A stretch of DNA of 64,000 nt from Rhizoclosmatium globosum (lineage: Eukaryota > Chytridiomycota > Chytridiomycetes > Chytridiales > Chytriomycetaceae): the NCBI GenBank assembly GCA_002104985.1, contig MCGO01000020.1, forward strand, positions 248,001 to 312,000, written 5' to 3'. Each line of letters starts with the position of its first letter. The stretch's first letter is position 1. Positions 22,301 through 38,111 of this stretch are shown one piece after another. The notes beneath the pieces were generated by a model, which searched no databases, was not told the DNA's origin, and worked only from the letters and a program-made list of their open reading frames with translations. The position numbers were made by a program, and so were the translations under genes.

Positions 22301-25300
22301 AAAACTCCAAAATCTTACAGCTATTGAGGCAGCTAGTCCAAAATAGATAGTATTCCTCCAACAAACACAGCTAATTGTTGACTAGGACACCAAACTACTT
22401 GTTCAAAACATGCTGTGGATGATTCCCCCATAAGGCCCCAATAAATACTAAAGAAACTATTGTCAGACCTGTTGTAACGGCAATGACAGGCATAATATTA
22501 AACCAACAACAAATTGCCATCAAAATACTTGTAATTGATGTAGATATTACAGCTCCAATAGGCCCAATACCATGGTTTGCAGGTAAATTATTGAATAATC
22601 CCACGTCAACTGCAAATCTTCCCATTCCAACTGCAATTGTAATCCAACCAAGACAACCAATAAGGCAAGTGACAACATTAAATTTTCCATTTCTAAGGCA
22701 ATTCTGGAGTGCCTTGCAGAAGCCAATGTAGTAGATACAGTTTTTGCAACTGCAAACAGGGCAGCTCCAGTCATGGCCAGGTTTGAGAATCCAATTGAAA
22801 GCAATGCAGAGTAATGAATCACATAACCAGCCCCCAATAAGACAAGACATTAAGCACAACAGCAAACACAATCAGATATGCCTCAGCTGATTGACCAACA
22901 AGTGAAAATGATGCAACAGTTGATGCAAAACCACAAATTCCAAAAATATATACAAATGATTCTGAAAAAGGATACAGTGCTTCTCCAGTTAATCCAATAC
23001 CAAGGGCAAACAGAAACCAACCAATCAAGGCAACACATTCAGCTATTCTTGCTCCAGCTCTTCTTATATTCACAACTTTTTGATTTGAAACCAATAACAG
23101 TTTCCTCTAATGTTGGTGAGTGGACAACTTGTCCCACAGAATTCAAGCTCAACTCACTTCCAGCATTAGGCTGAAACAGTTGATTATACTTGTTTTCATA
23201 TTCTTCCCTCCATTGATTTTCTTTCTCAGTGTTTCTACGTGCTTCTAGCTGTTCCTGCTTTTGCTTTTGTTTCACAACTTCATTGACATAAGCAGCTAGT
23301 CCAAACGCAAAAGCCAAAAATCCAGGTATTCCACATGCTGCGCCCCATTTGATTCCAAATGAGACAGTGTTCCAAGATATTAAATCCATTCCCTTATTAT
23401 TAAGAGAGAAGTTGGTGTTGTTGGATGTTAGAGTAGGCACTGTTTTTGAAGAAGAAAGAAATGGTAATTTCCAAACATTATCATACACATTAGTGACCAC
23501 AAGTGCAGAAACGCCAGATAATACAGAAGCCAAACTTGTTCCTTGGCTTTCAAACATTGAAGAAAATGAAGGCTTTACAATAATTTGGCGAGAACGTTTG
23601 CGAGAACTATCAGATAGCCATGGATTAAATAGAACTGTTTCTGTTGGAACTATTTCAAGTCCATAAAACCCAGTAAGAGTTGAGTATTGCACATCAAATG
23701 GAACTTGGCGTCCAACAGCAGTTGAGAATGCAATGGCTGACACTGGTACTCCAATTTGCACAAGATTCTTAACAGCCTGCAAATTTTTGGCCACAAAGAT
23801 TGGGCTGATAGTGCCACGTATATTACATAGAGGCTGTGTTATTCCAATTTGTTATGTTATAGAACTCTGACTATCAATTTACGTACTTTAGATATATCAA
23901 TAACTTGTTGCAGGCTTTCATCTGATTCAATCATCAATGTTGCTTTTTCTGATTGCATTATCTCAAGAATTCTGGCCATAGTGTTTCCCATAAGGGGACT
24001 CTTTACCTAGTTTACTATTTTCAGTTAAATTATCTTTGAACAATAACAACCCACATTTACTGCAAGGTAAAATCCTTGCAGAGAAACTGCTGCCACTGCA
24101 TTGTTGATAACATCCACAGAGATTCCTGAATCCACAATAGAGTATAAAACGTTCACTTTATAGTCTGTGGAAATAAATCCTTTTGCATATGGAAAGGCAT
24201 ACAGTGGCAAAACTGCAAGAGCAGATAGAAATGCTATGCTGACAATAGATGTTATCCAAAGCATAACTTGGCCAATATAGCTTGAATTTCCTTTGCCTAC
24301 GTTATTTGCAAGACCAGTGGAGCAAAGTATTGCAACCAGACAAAAACTGATTGCCACAGGCAATTGTAGACCACAGAATATTGATATGAGAAAAACATGG
24401 CCTACAAATGCTTTTGCCACAGATTGAAAGAATCTTTTTGAAGTTGGAGAAAGAGGTAGATCCCCTGCTTCAACAGAGGCTTTTCGTTTTGAAGAAAGTG
24501 GGGAAGCTAATTCAGTACCACTTGTTTCATCCTGAATTGCAATGCGTGATGACCTTTTTGAGAGCTTTACTTTCTTCAACTTTGCAAGTCTTTCAGATGA
24601 GAGAAACGATTCTAGAAGTGGATTCATTCGATCTTTAGTTGTGCATTTTCCAGTTGAAGACAGGCAGAGTACAACTCCTGTAGGCCACAACCATGCAGCA
24701 ATCACATATCCAAATGGATTTGATAATGTTATGGACAATGCAAGAGCAATTAATAAAGACGCAATGATTACAGAAGCTTTTCTTGTCATAAATGGACGGT
24801 ATGTTTCAGAAATGTGTTCAGCATTAAAAATTCCAATGCCCAACTGATTAAAGCCTAAGGTTAAAAGTGTTGCTGAAACCAAATCATTCTCACCTGAAGC
24901 AGGATTACAACTGAAAAAGCAAGAAGTAGTGCTGTGACAACCCCAATCACTGGTCCCCTTCCTGCCAGAACATCATACCAATGGCCAACATAAATTCCTG
25001 AGACAATACTCAAAGCTGCAAAATCAATTAAGAACATCCATCCCCAAGAATCTATTCTCTCTTGCTGCTCTTTTCTTGCAACCAAACTTTTTGATGCCAT
25101 TTGTCTAATTTCTTCTTGTTGTAATTCATCAAACAAAGTCAATTCTGAGTCTTGTGCATATGAAGCAAAAATTCCAGGAGAGACAGCAGCACTACGTCTA
25201 CCTGGCCCAAATCCTCCACTTGAAGGACGCCCATTTTGAGTTGTTGAATACATTGAGTAAATTGGGCTTCTTAACCTGATTTGAGGGGACGTGGCTGTAG

Positions 25301-26651
25301 TAGCTGAATAGGAAGTTTTGTTGTACAAGTCATCTGAGTAACGGGATGAAGAAATTACACCCATTGACCAACGTTTTTCTAGGCGACGCATTGCGTCAAG
25401 TGAGGATTCTGCAGGCCTAGTTGAGGACGTAATGGTCATTGTTGAAGAGAGAGGTGTTTGATCTGTTGCGATACTTGACGTTGAGCCAAGATACTCTTCT
25501 TTGATGCCAATGGCACTGAATGTAGGACCTAAAGGATTTCCTGTTGGATTATTGTTTGGTTTTGTTTCTGTTTCAATGACCACCATTTTGGATAGGGTGG
25601 CAAGAAGAAGTGCAAGAAATGTAAAGTTGCTCCATTCAAGGAAGGAGAGAATGAATGTTTCAGTTGAAGATTTGAAGTGGATTTGGGGGCAGAACACATT
25701 GAATGTGAAGGTAATCCATAATACTCCTGTTACAATTGTTGTTGCACTGAAAACAATATTTGTGGTGCGGATCTTCAATAGCCTTTTTAGTTTGATAACT
25801 GTAAAGCATATGAATAACATCTACCATTTGTTCTTCTGGCCCTTCTCCCTCAACAATTGAAACACCTCGAACCAAGAAGATTCCAGACAATAGACAACGC
25901 AGAACCCAGAGCATAACAGAAACGTATTTAATCATGTTACCAAGAGACACAGTGCTCTGAAAGTCGTTTGCAACATGGACACAAATCACAGCAAAATAAA
26001 TTGAAGAGGGCAACACATAGAATGTAACCCAAAATGCATTCAAAATTGCGTGATAGTGTCCTTTAAGATCACTGTACCACGCTCTACATTGTTGTTGTTT
26101 AGATCCAGGGGAAGAGAGGATGACTTACTTATTGGTAAGAAAGTACAGAGTAATTTGAATTCCGAACATGGTCACTTCGCAGAGAGCAGAGAATATGGGC
26201 CATGCGTGAGTTACAAAGAGAACGTTTGTGATGAAACCAGAAAGAAACGCTGACGACACTCATATCAGTGATCAAGATAAAGCCTCAATATTATATTATA
26301 CGTACAGCAATACAACGCAAACAATTGCAAATGGAACGTGAGATTCAAGATCTGAAACCGCGAAAATGCTGAAACATCAAGTGACTGTGTCAACCGATGA
26401 TACGATTTCAGCGTGACAAGCAGCGAATAAATAACACACGCAATCCCACCCAAACACAAGATTGCGTGCGCGTTTGTGTAGCCAAGCTGCGAGATGAACA
26501 TAAACCAGGCGTTTGTTTCGGGTGAGGGAACACCTGCGAACATCACTTGCGCGACTGGACATGCTTGCGTGTCGAACTTTGGGAGTGCAGATGGGTTCGC
26601 TGCTAATGTACAAAAGAGGGAGAGTGGCTGTGGTTGCACTGTTGCAGCCAT
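18833..26651 (-). CDS. Giant polytopic membrane-protein locus: 7TM receptor-like N-terminus plus repeated multi-TM blocks
   Basis: From ATG 26651 to a stop at 18833 the minus strand encodes a chain of membrane segments, spliced at short introns (26305-26250, 26128-26072 and others). One-base frame changes occur near 25826, 24880, 23070, 22690 and 22240. A Cys-containing N-terminus and seven TM segments come first. A Ser/Thr/Pro-rich cytosolic tail, further TM segments, an N-glycosylatable lumenal region, a Lys/Glu/Gln coiled coil and three more multi-TM blocks follow. It ends in a Ser-rich tail. The link between TM7, the tail and the next TM pair is inside one uninterrupted 319-codon frame, so that fusion is directly seen. 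Whether the whole 7.8 kb is one gene (about 2,500 aa) is uncertain. A split near 22265/22253 is possible: stop and ATG are 11 nt apart, but a GTAAGA...AAAAG intron could bridge them. No family was recognised for the later blocks. Confidence 0.55.
19308..20940 (-). other. Repeated multi-TM block near the C-terminus of the polytopic locus
   Basis: Two open stretches (20910-19975 and 19904-19308) joined by a short intron encode at least ten TM segments. Related segments recur: IGWFLFVVTFGVGVKDSGI and IGWLLTIVAIGIRKGGGI here, ALIGWFLFALGIGL near 23020 and LGWITIAVGMGRFAVDVGLF near 22610. SFANDVGFLNAYGGIG here parallels VDVGLFNNLPANHGIG there. So an ancestral TM module was duplicated several times. 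Confidence 0.5.
23090..24320 (-). other. Lumenal/extracellular domain and coiled coil within the polytopic locus
   Basis: Between the hydrophobic segment ending SALAVLPLYAFPYAKG and the one beginning WGAACGIPGFLAFAFGLAAY lie about 250 mostly polar residues. They are spliced over two short phase-0 introns (AAT|gtgggt...tag|GTA; AAA|gtacgt...cacag|CCT). The domain has alternating hydrophobic stretches (VSVDVINNAVAAVSLQGFYL; VSAIAFSTAVGRQVPFDVQY) and Asn-rich sequons (NNTNFS). After the second TM comes a charged heptad-like region (KQKQKQEQLEARRNTEKEN). The domain resembles no family I recognise. Confidence 0.45.
25440..26651 (-). other. Seven-transmembrane (GPCR-like) block of the polytopic locus
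   Basis: Exons 26651-26306, 26249-26129 and from 26071 join in frame. Hydrophobic segments in order: HAILCLGGIACVIYSLLV; LQLFALYCSFLSGFITNVLF; FSALCEVTMFGIQITLYFL; FWVTFYVLPSSIYFAVICV; VSVMLWVLRCLLSGIFLV; IVFSATTIVTGVLWITFTF; FILSFLEWSNFTFLALLLA. That is seven, preceded by about 65 extracellular-type residues with Cys and followed by a polar tail, the layout of a G-protein-coupled receptor. No class-defining motif was found, so receptor identity is inference. The neighbouring RGS gene supports it. A frameshift lies between TM5 and TM6 near 25826. Confidence 0.5.
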
Positions 26652-26687
26652 CCTTTCCTGTTTTGTGACAATTCTCTGCTGCAAAAA
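26652..26687. promoter_or_regulatory. 36-bp divergent start-to-start spacer (7TM locus / RGS gene)
   Basis: Only 36 bp separate the ATG of the minus-strand polytopic gene from the first ATG of the plus-strand RGS gene, so each promoter must lie within or beyond the other's 5' region. The flanking DNA is CpG-rich. Confidence 0.5.
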
Positions 26688-30212
<3,525 letters not shown>

Positions 30213-30447
30213 GATAGAAGCGACGACTCAAGTGTGTGTGTTTTTTTAAGTCTTTTCGTTCCTGATGAAGTCGGACATTGATCAATAAAGCGGGAGATAT
30301 TCCAAGGATACCAAATTTCGGTACTCATTGTTTGTTGGGTTATTTGTGGGTTAGATCAACAGCTGCTTTGCAACTTACTTACAATGTAGATTTTCCACTC
30401 AATTTTTATTGTACAGAGGATGAGCAACGACTTCCTTTCCTTTACAG

Positions 30448-33400
30448 TCACCAATCCATATCTTCATTCCCTAACTCCTCCCCAGCAGCATTCCCAGTCC
30501 TCATTCGGTATTCCATTAATGTCTTGCTTGCAATCTTAACGAGCTCACCAAAATTGAAGTGTGAGTATGAGTTCCAGGACTTGTTCTTGAACCTAATTTA
30601 CAAAATTAGCAAATACCGGTGAAGGAAGCGGACAACGACATACCATTCATAAGCAGGAAACTTGGGACTTGAAATTCCATGAAAGATTCTTGCAATAGCG
30701 CGTCCTTATGTATCGTTAGCACACTTCCATATCGGTGATCACACAAACCTGAAGTTATGACAGCTGCATTTTGAACGATAAAGTCATTGAGGTCGATGCG
30801 AAGAATTTTCTTGCTGTGAATGAAGGACTTGAGTGACTTTATGTCAAACCATTCATCTCACCATTTATCTGACCGTGTCGCCAAGGTTGGGTCACGGAAT
30901 CCGCTTTTAACACCAAGCAAGCATTTCGCTTCCACACCTTCTTCTTCTTGCATATTACTTGCACTTGCCAATGTCCCATTTTCAGTTTCAAAATAGTTTT
31001 CGACGGCTTTCTTCAAAGTCTCCATCCGCTCAATAGCTTCCTCTTTCACCTCCAAGTCACAATCAACCATTTCGTCGCCGTCATTAGCTGTCCACAAAAC
31101 ATCCTCAACGGAATCAACAGAGGCATTCAATAGAGTTTCGTACAACATGTCCAATTTCGCTACTCGAGACGTCTCTAAATCTCGCATTTTTGTGGTAAGA
31201 AGTGTTCGCATACGTTCCAAATACGTTGCATCCCCTTCCGATGCTTCTAAATTCGTGAGTTCAATATGGAACGCCCGCGTCGTGCCTTCGTAATGAATTT
31301 CTTTCTTTCGCTGTTTTCATTCTGTTATCTCAGGAAGGAAAGACAGAAACCAAACCTTCAATTCAGCCAATGTCTGCGCCAGCACACTGAATGAGACATC
31401 GGCGTCTTCACAGATCTTGAGCGCGTCCACAGTCATTTTGCCCTTCGTTTTTTCAGTGTTTTTCAAGATAGCAGCCACGATCGGATTCGTCTCGGCCATA
31501 TCGAATGCAGACTTTTTGTTAAAGTGGACAATGTACTCGCAAAAGATGGCTGCGCACAAAGTCAAACAAGAGTTGAAGTGCTCAACATAATTGAAATCTT
31601 ACCAGGAAACACTTTGATAGGTCTTCCCTCAAATCCTTCCATATACGTCAAGAGTGTCGCTAATACACTTTCCTTCATATCCAACTCCCGTTCAGTAGCT
31701 TCAACAGGAATTAACATGGTCAATCGGTCCTGAACCTTGCCAACAGAAACGCCATCCTGCTTTTTTCGCACTTTTCCTTTTCCCTTCCCTTGAACAGCAG
31801 CATTTCTAAAAACCCGCAAAATAAATCTCCATACACTAGCTTCATCAACGCCTTCACTATACGCGAAACTTCGATGGCGCACATAATCTTCTGGGCATAG
31901 AAAGACGTGACAATATGACTTGTCTCCGTCACGACCCGCGCGCCCAATTTCCTGGCTGTAGTTTTCGAGCGACTTTGGGATATTGTAATGAATTACAGCG
32001 CGCACATCTTGCTTGTTGATTCCCAGACCAAACGCGACAGTAGCCACCATAATTTGGAGACGATTTTGCATAAACTTTTCTTGAAGAATGGCGCGTTCCA
32101 TGGGCGGCTTTCCAGCGTGATAAGATTCGGCTGAGAAGTTTCTCGTGCGCAAGTACTTTGCAATGTTGTCTGCTTGGCTCTAAGGGAACATGTTATCAAT
32201 TATGCAGAAGTGAAAGTGAATTCAAACCTGAAACATTGTGTAAATTATGATAGATGACATACTGCTGAATAGATCCGTCTTAAGCATATTCTCCAAAATC
32301 ATATCACTGTGATCTCCTTTCAGCGAAAGACTCAGAAGTGAAGCAAAGACTCACCGATTATCGACTCCCGAAACTTTGCTCACTGACAGCTTCAAATTAT
32401 CTCGCATACGGCTTTCAGCGACAATGGCTGTATCATCCAACCCCAGCATTTTGACCACACTCTTACGAGCCTGTACCGTTGCAGTAGCCGTGAGTCCAAG
32501 AACGCATTTGACTCCAATAACTTCCTCGAACACGGAATTGAGACTCAGGTATGACGTTCTATGCAGAGGCATCAACATCGAAGACACATAACATATCCAC
32601 AAACCTGAAATTATGACTCCATTCTGTCAAACAATGGACTTCATCAATGCAAGCTAGCCTTACAACAGATATCCGACGCGTCTGTATCAACTTCTGGAAT
32701 CCTTCTGTTTGAAGCTTTTCCGGCGTTACATACAGAATATCAGCTTGGTCCGAAGTAAGTAAATCCATCGTTTTCTTATATTCAGTTATCTATTGTATCC
32801 TTGTGAATAAAAAAACGTCTTGAAAATTAATGCTTACCGATTGAGTTCCGCTGGACATGGACACTCCCTTGAGTTTCGGGGGCAGGCATCGCATTTGATC
32901 TTGCATCAAGGAAACCATTGGAGAAATGACGAGAGTAACACATGTTTGATGAGACTTCTTTGCATGTAACCGGCGAAGAATGAACGCTGGAAGTTGATAA
33001 CACAAGGATTTACCACCACCTTGTGAACGGATCAGTTTCAAATGTCAGAATTTGAAACAGCGAACAAACCTGTGGGAAGAACAAGAATCGTTGACTCTCC
33101 TTGCAGAATCCTCCTTATTGTATTTTCTTGACCTGTCTCAACAACTTTAAACCATATTCACTGAAATGAAACACAAACCTGGACGGAATGTTTCCAACCC
33201 AGTCAGAGTCTTCAACGCCGCATGTAAATCCACAAAAAAGTTGTCCCCTTCCTCTTGAACCCCATCGAAATAACTTTGACTCACACGACACAACCTAATT
33301 AATGCAAATCAGTGTCTCTCGAACAGCTACATTTTTCGCTTACCCTTCGCTTTCGGCATTGAAAATGAACTCAATCTCCGGCAAATCAAGCAGCCGTTTC

Positions 33401-36400
33401 CGTTCTGTTTCATCGTACAAATCCTGCATAACCTCTTCTGCTTCCTTTGATGTGTATGGATTCTCAGAATAACCACCATACCCTCCTCCACCACTTTTGT
33501 ACGATACACGACTTCCACCACCACCACCACTGCTTCCTCCAAAAGATCGACCACGGCCACCACGACCACCTCCAAATCGTCCACCACCACCACGACCACT
33601 TCGTCCAAACTTTGATTTTTGGAGGTTGAGTGTACGGAAGTTAGAGCTTCCGATTTCTGAACAGCTTTGAATTTAGTTTTCGAGATGGAATAACAATCAA
33701 AGGGAAATAGCCACCTCCACTCCTGTCGCGAACACTTTTGTCTTCTGCTTTTCCCCAACCCTTTTCGGTGGTTTCAGTGGACTTTCGCGGCTTGGTTTTT
33801 GTTGATGTAGAACGTTTCGTGACAGCCGGTTTTGATAATTTGGTGGATGGGCTTGAAGGTACTTCAATATCTGGTGAATGATCTTCGACTTGATCATTAT
33901 CTTCTTCTTCGTCGTCCCCGCCACGTCGATCCTGGGTAGAATGCTCAACATAAAATTTATACGAAGTGTTGAGCACTTACAAAATCTGAATCCCCATCAT
34001 ACACAAACTTGTCATCATCTGAATCCTCTCCTGTATCTGTGTCTTCAATCACTTTACGAGACGAAATAGCAGCGCGGCGAGTCGGACGTTCGGCAGCTGG
34101 TGCTTTTCGAGGTTTCTTTTCCGCAAGATCTTCATTTTCTTCGTCAGATGATTCATCGTCCCGTTTCTTTCTCTTTGTCCCTGCTTCTGCTGCTTCGCCT
34201 GTCGCCTTTCGCTTCACAGCCCTGACTGGTTTCTCTATCATTATATCATCTCCATGTAAAGTTTTTGTAGCGGCTTTACGCTCAGCAATCATTTCTCGCT
34301 CCGCAAGCTTCATGGCTTTCGTTTCCTTCATTCCAGCCGCCACTTTTTTTGTTCTCTTCTTTTTTGACTGTTTTCTTGCAGCAATTACAGACTCGGTTTC
34401 TGATTCATCATGATTATTGGCCCAGCCGGAATTGAAGGACTGTTGCGGAGCTGAGGCAGCCTCCACAGATTCGTTAGTTGAGATGGAAAAAGCAAAAGAC
34501 GCGTCAATATTTGTTGATGGCGCGGATTGTAGCATGAAGGACGATGATCGGTTCAACAAAAAAGTTGTGCTGGAAGTTGAGGTTTTGGCGGAGCGAAGAG
34601 CAAACGAACCAGGTGCAACAATGTCATCAATCTTATTGGTGGCAAAATATGTGCTTGATTGGGATCCTGATGGTTTGATGATTGGTCCAGGCTGTGGAAT
34701 GGATGTAGAGTCTGATAAGTCTGTAGAGATCACTGAGCTGAATAAAGTCGAGATTAGAATCAGTTTATAATTATATCGGAGATAGTAGCTGTATTGACTC
34801 ACTGCTTTTTAGAACCAATGGTAGCGCTCTTTTTCAGAGGTATGGAATCTTTCTCAGTTTCAAAAATAGAATTCTTCGACAGGTACGCTTCCACAGCTAT
34901 TTCAGCTTCTTTCACTTTGGTTGTATCAATAGAATCAACAGTCACTTTCTTTGAAACGGGGATCCAAGACACAGAGGCGGAATCATTCAAGGTTGATTCT
35001 GAGGTTGCAAATCGTGCCGCATTTGCAGCAGCACTGAAAGACGAGGCCGCCTTTGAGTTCCTTGAAGGAGCAATTAGTTTCTTGAGAGCCGTGACTGTTG
35101 TGACGCGTTCGTCGTTCGGGTCGCCGTCATCAATAAAGCCCGTTGAAGCAGAGAGTGATTTGTCATCAAGGTCGAGTGGCTGATTCGCCTTGTTGAGGTG
35201 TTCGCCGAAAGCAAAGAGACGGCGCGGAGTTGGTTTTGTTGATTCGTCGTCGTTCTCGTTCTCATTGTCGCTGGCTGAAGAAGCGGCATTCAAGTGGGCA
35301 AAGAAGAGGGCAGGCGAATCCTTTGCATTCGGAGTTGACGTGATGGTTTTGTTGTTGTTGTTTGAGAGAGAGTTCTTTGGTGTTGCTTTCAAGGTTGTTG
35401 TAGTTCGCGATGTTGTTGGAGTTCCAGGCGACCGCAACTTTGAGGACGACTTTGTTGACTGAGCAAGAAACGCGGCCTCGGCTTTCTGAGCCGACTTTGG
35501 CGTTGCTTTTAAGGGCGATTTGAAAGGCGACTTTGGGTGTGACTGTGCCTGTGCCTTCTTGAGAGCCGTGTACTTTTGGTAGGCGGCGGCGACTTCGGCC
35601 TAGTGTTCTTCGATCCCTGGGTAGTACCCAGGTACTACCCAGGTACTACCCAGATCCTGGGGTAGGAGGGACCTGGGTACCCCTTTTCCTGAACGGGTAC
35701 AATCAAAAATATATTGGAACCACTCAAATACCGTAACACAACAAAAATAAACGCAAAATTCTCAATCCGAACCCCCCCATTCTTCATCATCACTTTCTTC
35801 CCAATACTGTCGCGTTGGGTCGTAACCATGGAGTAAGTCTGTATTGATGAAGCAGTACACAAGCATTGAAACCTTATCATTTCCAAGTCGGTTTCGTTTC
35901 TTGGAATGAACATGCGAGAATGCTTTCCACACACGCTCAGCTGCGGCTGATGATGTCGGGATTGTAAACACACGCTGGGCTATTTCGGCAAGCTGTGGAT
36001 AGGTATGCTTTCCTTGAGTTGCCCAGAACGTGAAAGGATGAATTGCTTTAATGCTGTCCCGTCTTTCGTCCGAGTAGTTCCCCAACTGGCGCAATATTCT
36101 TCCAATTGGTTTGTTGCCAATCGCCAATTTGGCGTCTTGTGAGGAGGGCAAAGAGCATCCTCATCAGCGTAGTATTTAGTCGCATAAACCTTGAACTGTG
36201 CGAGTGTGTCTAGAAAATCATTGCCCGCCATAGGAGCCCCACAATGACGCGGACTCAGAATAAATGCGAAGCCCATGACCTCCGTGTGGATGTAATCCCA
36301 CCTCTTCATCATAATTTCAACAAACTGTTTTCGAACAGGTTCTCCTTCGTCTGCAGCTTGACCGCGCTTTCCTTCAAAGTAACCATGAATCACTCCTCGA

Positions 36401-38111
36401 TTTGCAGTGCGAGTATCAGTGTAACGCTTGCTTTCAGCATTGGCCTTCAGCTCCTGAAAGATTTCGTACACAATGGATAGATCAGTATCATCTGACTCCA
36501 AAGTACCTAGCTTCTCTGATAAATCCTCCAAAATACTGGTCAAAAGCTCTAGTCCTTCCCAAAACGGAACTGTTTTTCCATTAAAGTCGCAAACATTTCC
36601 AGAAACAATCTTCTTGAACTCGGTGTAGCCGTTTACATTCTTGAAGGTGTCAGACAATAGCAACGTTTCAGCAACAGTTTTACATTTAAAGAGTCGGCTC
36701 ATAGCTTGGTAGTGAGTAAACCATCTTGTTGGCACTGGCAGAGTAAGTCCCTTCCGGATTCCATTGAAGGCACGGAGGCGATCAAATTCGAAGCGAACTG
36801 CTCCATGATTAATAATGAATTTAATAGCTGTCAAAGCGGACTGGAGAATAGCTTGAAAGAGGGGAATCGCGCAAATATCCAAAACCGCAAGTTGAAGAAC
36901 GTGAGGTCCGCAACCATTACAGAACAACAGAGGAAACCGTCTTTCCAATTTTTCCCAAACAGCTTGCATGACATTGCAAGTATCTGTTACCACAGCCACG
37001 ACGTTTCTTGGCCCAATCTCCTCAATTTCCTGTGATACAAATTTAGAACAACGAACTGCGACCATTTCAATTCACACCTTCTCGATCTCTTCAAAGATTG
37101 CATCTGCACTCTGAGATATTCCACTGCAATCTTTGGAGCGACGAAACAGTGGGGGTTTACGGAAAATAGTCCAGACAAAGTTTACAATGTGTTCCCCACG
37201 GCAGTTAGACCAACCATCAGTGACAAGGCACTTCAACTTCGAATCGTTCATCAGCTTCTTTTCTTGTGACTTGAGGTAGTCATATTCACGTTTTAAACTT
37301 GTCGACCCAATTACAGCCGGAGTTTGCAGAAAGGATTTAAAAGATGGCAAAGCTATGTCCCAGATAGCCTTCCAAAACGAATGGCCAAATGCGATGAATG
37401 GAATAGCGCAAGCGTAGGCCCAACGTGCGATAGCAGTATTGAGATCATCACATAATTTTGGGTTAACAGTGATAACACGCGGTCCCACCGCTCCGTCTTC
37501 AGCTTGATCATTCTCCCGGGATCGCTTGTTGGAAAGACTGGTGCTGCTACCGCTTCCATTGTTGAAAGCGGGTGGTGACTGGTTGTTATTGTTGATTTGG
37601 ATGGCAGTAAAAGGCGCGCGCGATTGGCGTTTTTGAAGGGACTCACTCCACATTGCAAGATCGTTGGCTGTTTGGCCTTTGCAGTGAGAGCTTCGCTTGT
37701 GTGAGATAACTCGCTCCCGACTCCAATAGACATCGTGCCCACAGACTTTACATGATCCTTTTGGTTTCACGCTCTGATTCATGGTTTGGTCGAGTTTATC
37801 AAGGTAGTTTGCGATGTTGAAGGTCTGGAAGTCAATCATTTTAAGGGACACTTTCATCAGCACTTTGTGCATCGATACAAATTTATTGGACTGGTGAGAT
37901 AACAGATCTCCACAAGGGAGTCACGTTACTACCCAGGTACTCCCTGGGTACTCCCTGGGTACTCCCGTGGGTACGGGAATCAGGAGGGTACGGGAGCATC
38001 AAGTTCGGCCACCTTGGCAACATCGGCCTTTGTTGGCGCGCGGCTGTGCTTTGCCGCGAACTTGGACTCCCACGATCGCAGCTTGTGCTTGAGGCGGGAC
38101 AGCTCGTCCAT
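30448..38111 (-). CDS. RECQL4: RECQL4-type helicase with Sld2-like N-terminus, interrupted by a hAT transposon
   Basis: The gene starts at 38111 (MDELSRLKHKLRSWESKFAA), continues VAKVAE to the insertion, and resumes at 35600 with VAAAYQKYTALKKAQAQ. This is the Sld2/RECQL4 N-terminal domain that helps load CDC45-MCM at replication origins. A long Ser/Pro/Lys-rich region and a Gly/Arg-rich segment (GRSGRGGGGRFGGGRGGRG, about 33.6 kb) follow. Then comes a RecQ core: LPTGGGKSLCYQLP (Walker A), ILYVTPEKL, CIDEVHCLTEW, GLTATAT, VATVAFGLGINKQDVRA, IGRAGRDGD. The C-terminal exons run RAIARIFHGISSPKFPAYEW and FKNKSWNSYSHFNFGEL, as in RECQL4, and stop at 30448. Many short introns occur. Without the transposon the frame reads through cleanly. 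With it, this allele cannot make a normal N-terminus unless the insert is removed. Confidence 0.82.
35601..38003 (-). mobile_element. hAT-family DNA transposon inserted in RECQL4
   Basis: A 2.4-kb segment splits the RECQL4 coding sequence. It is flanked by a repeated TTCGGCC (35594-35600 and 38004-38010); taken as 8 bp the copies differ at one edge base, as expected of an hAT target-site duplication. The ends hold short repeated motifs around GTAC (GTACTACCCAGG at the left, GTACTCCCTGGG at the right), forming imperfect inverted terminal/subterminal repeats. The interior encodes an hAT transposase. Joining the flanks restores KVAE|VAAAYQKY, so the host gene predates the insertion. Confidence 0.85.
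35762..37872 (-). CDS. hAT transposase (BED finger, DUF659-like core, C-terminal dimerisation domain)
   Basis: The first frame begins by 37872 and contains a BED-type finger (SCKVCGHDVYWSRERVISHK...SSHC) and FWKAIWDIALPSF. A 48-nt intron (37065-region, EEIEK|EIEEIG) leads to VVAVVTDTCNVMQAVWEKLE and NGCGPHVLQLAVLDI, the hAT catalytic-core pattern. The C-terminal hAT dimerisation domain is FWATQGKHTYPQLAEIAQRV, TSSAAAERVWKAFSHVHSKK, RNRLGNDKVSMLVYCFIN. A one-base frame change near 36147 separates the last part, so the copy may be inactive or misread. The first Met (MHKVLMKVS) versus an inner one (MIDFQTFN) cannot be decided. Confidence 0.83.

Noticed and set aside
33447..33629. His-rich plus-strand frame
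   Set aside because: It is the complement of the Gly/Arg-rich segment of RECQL4 (GGT/CAC codons).
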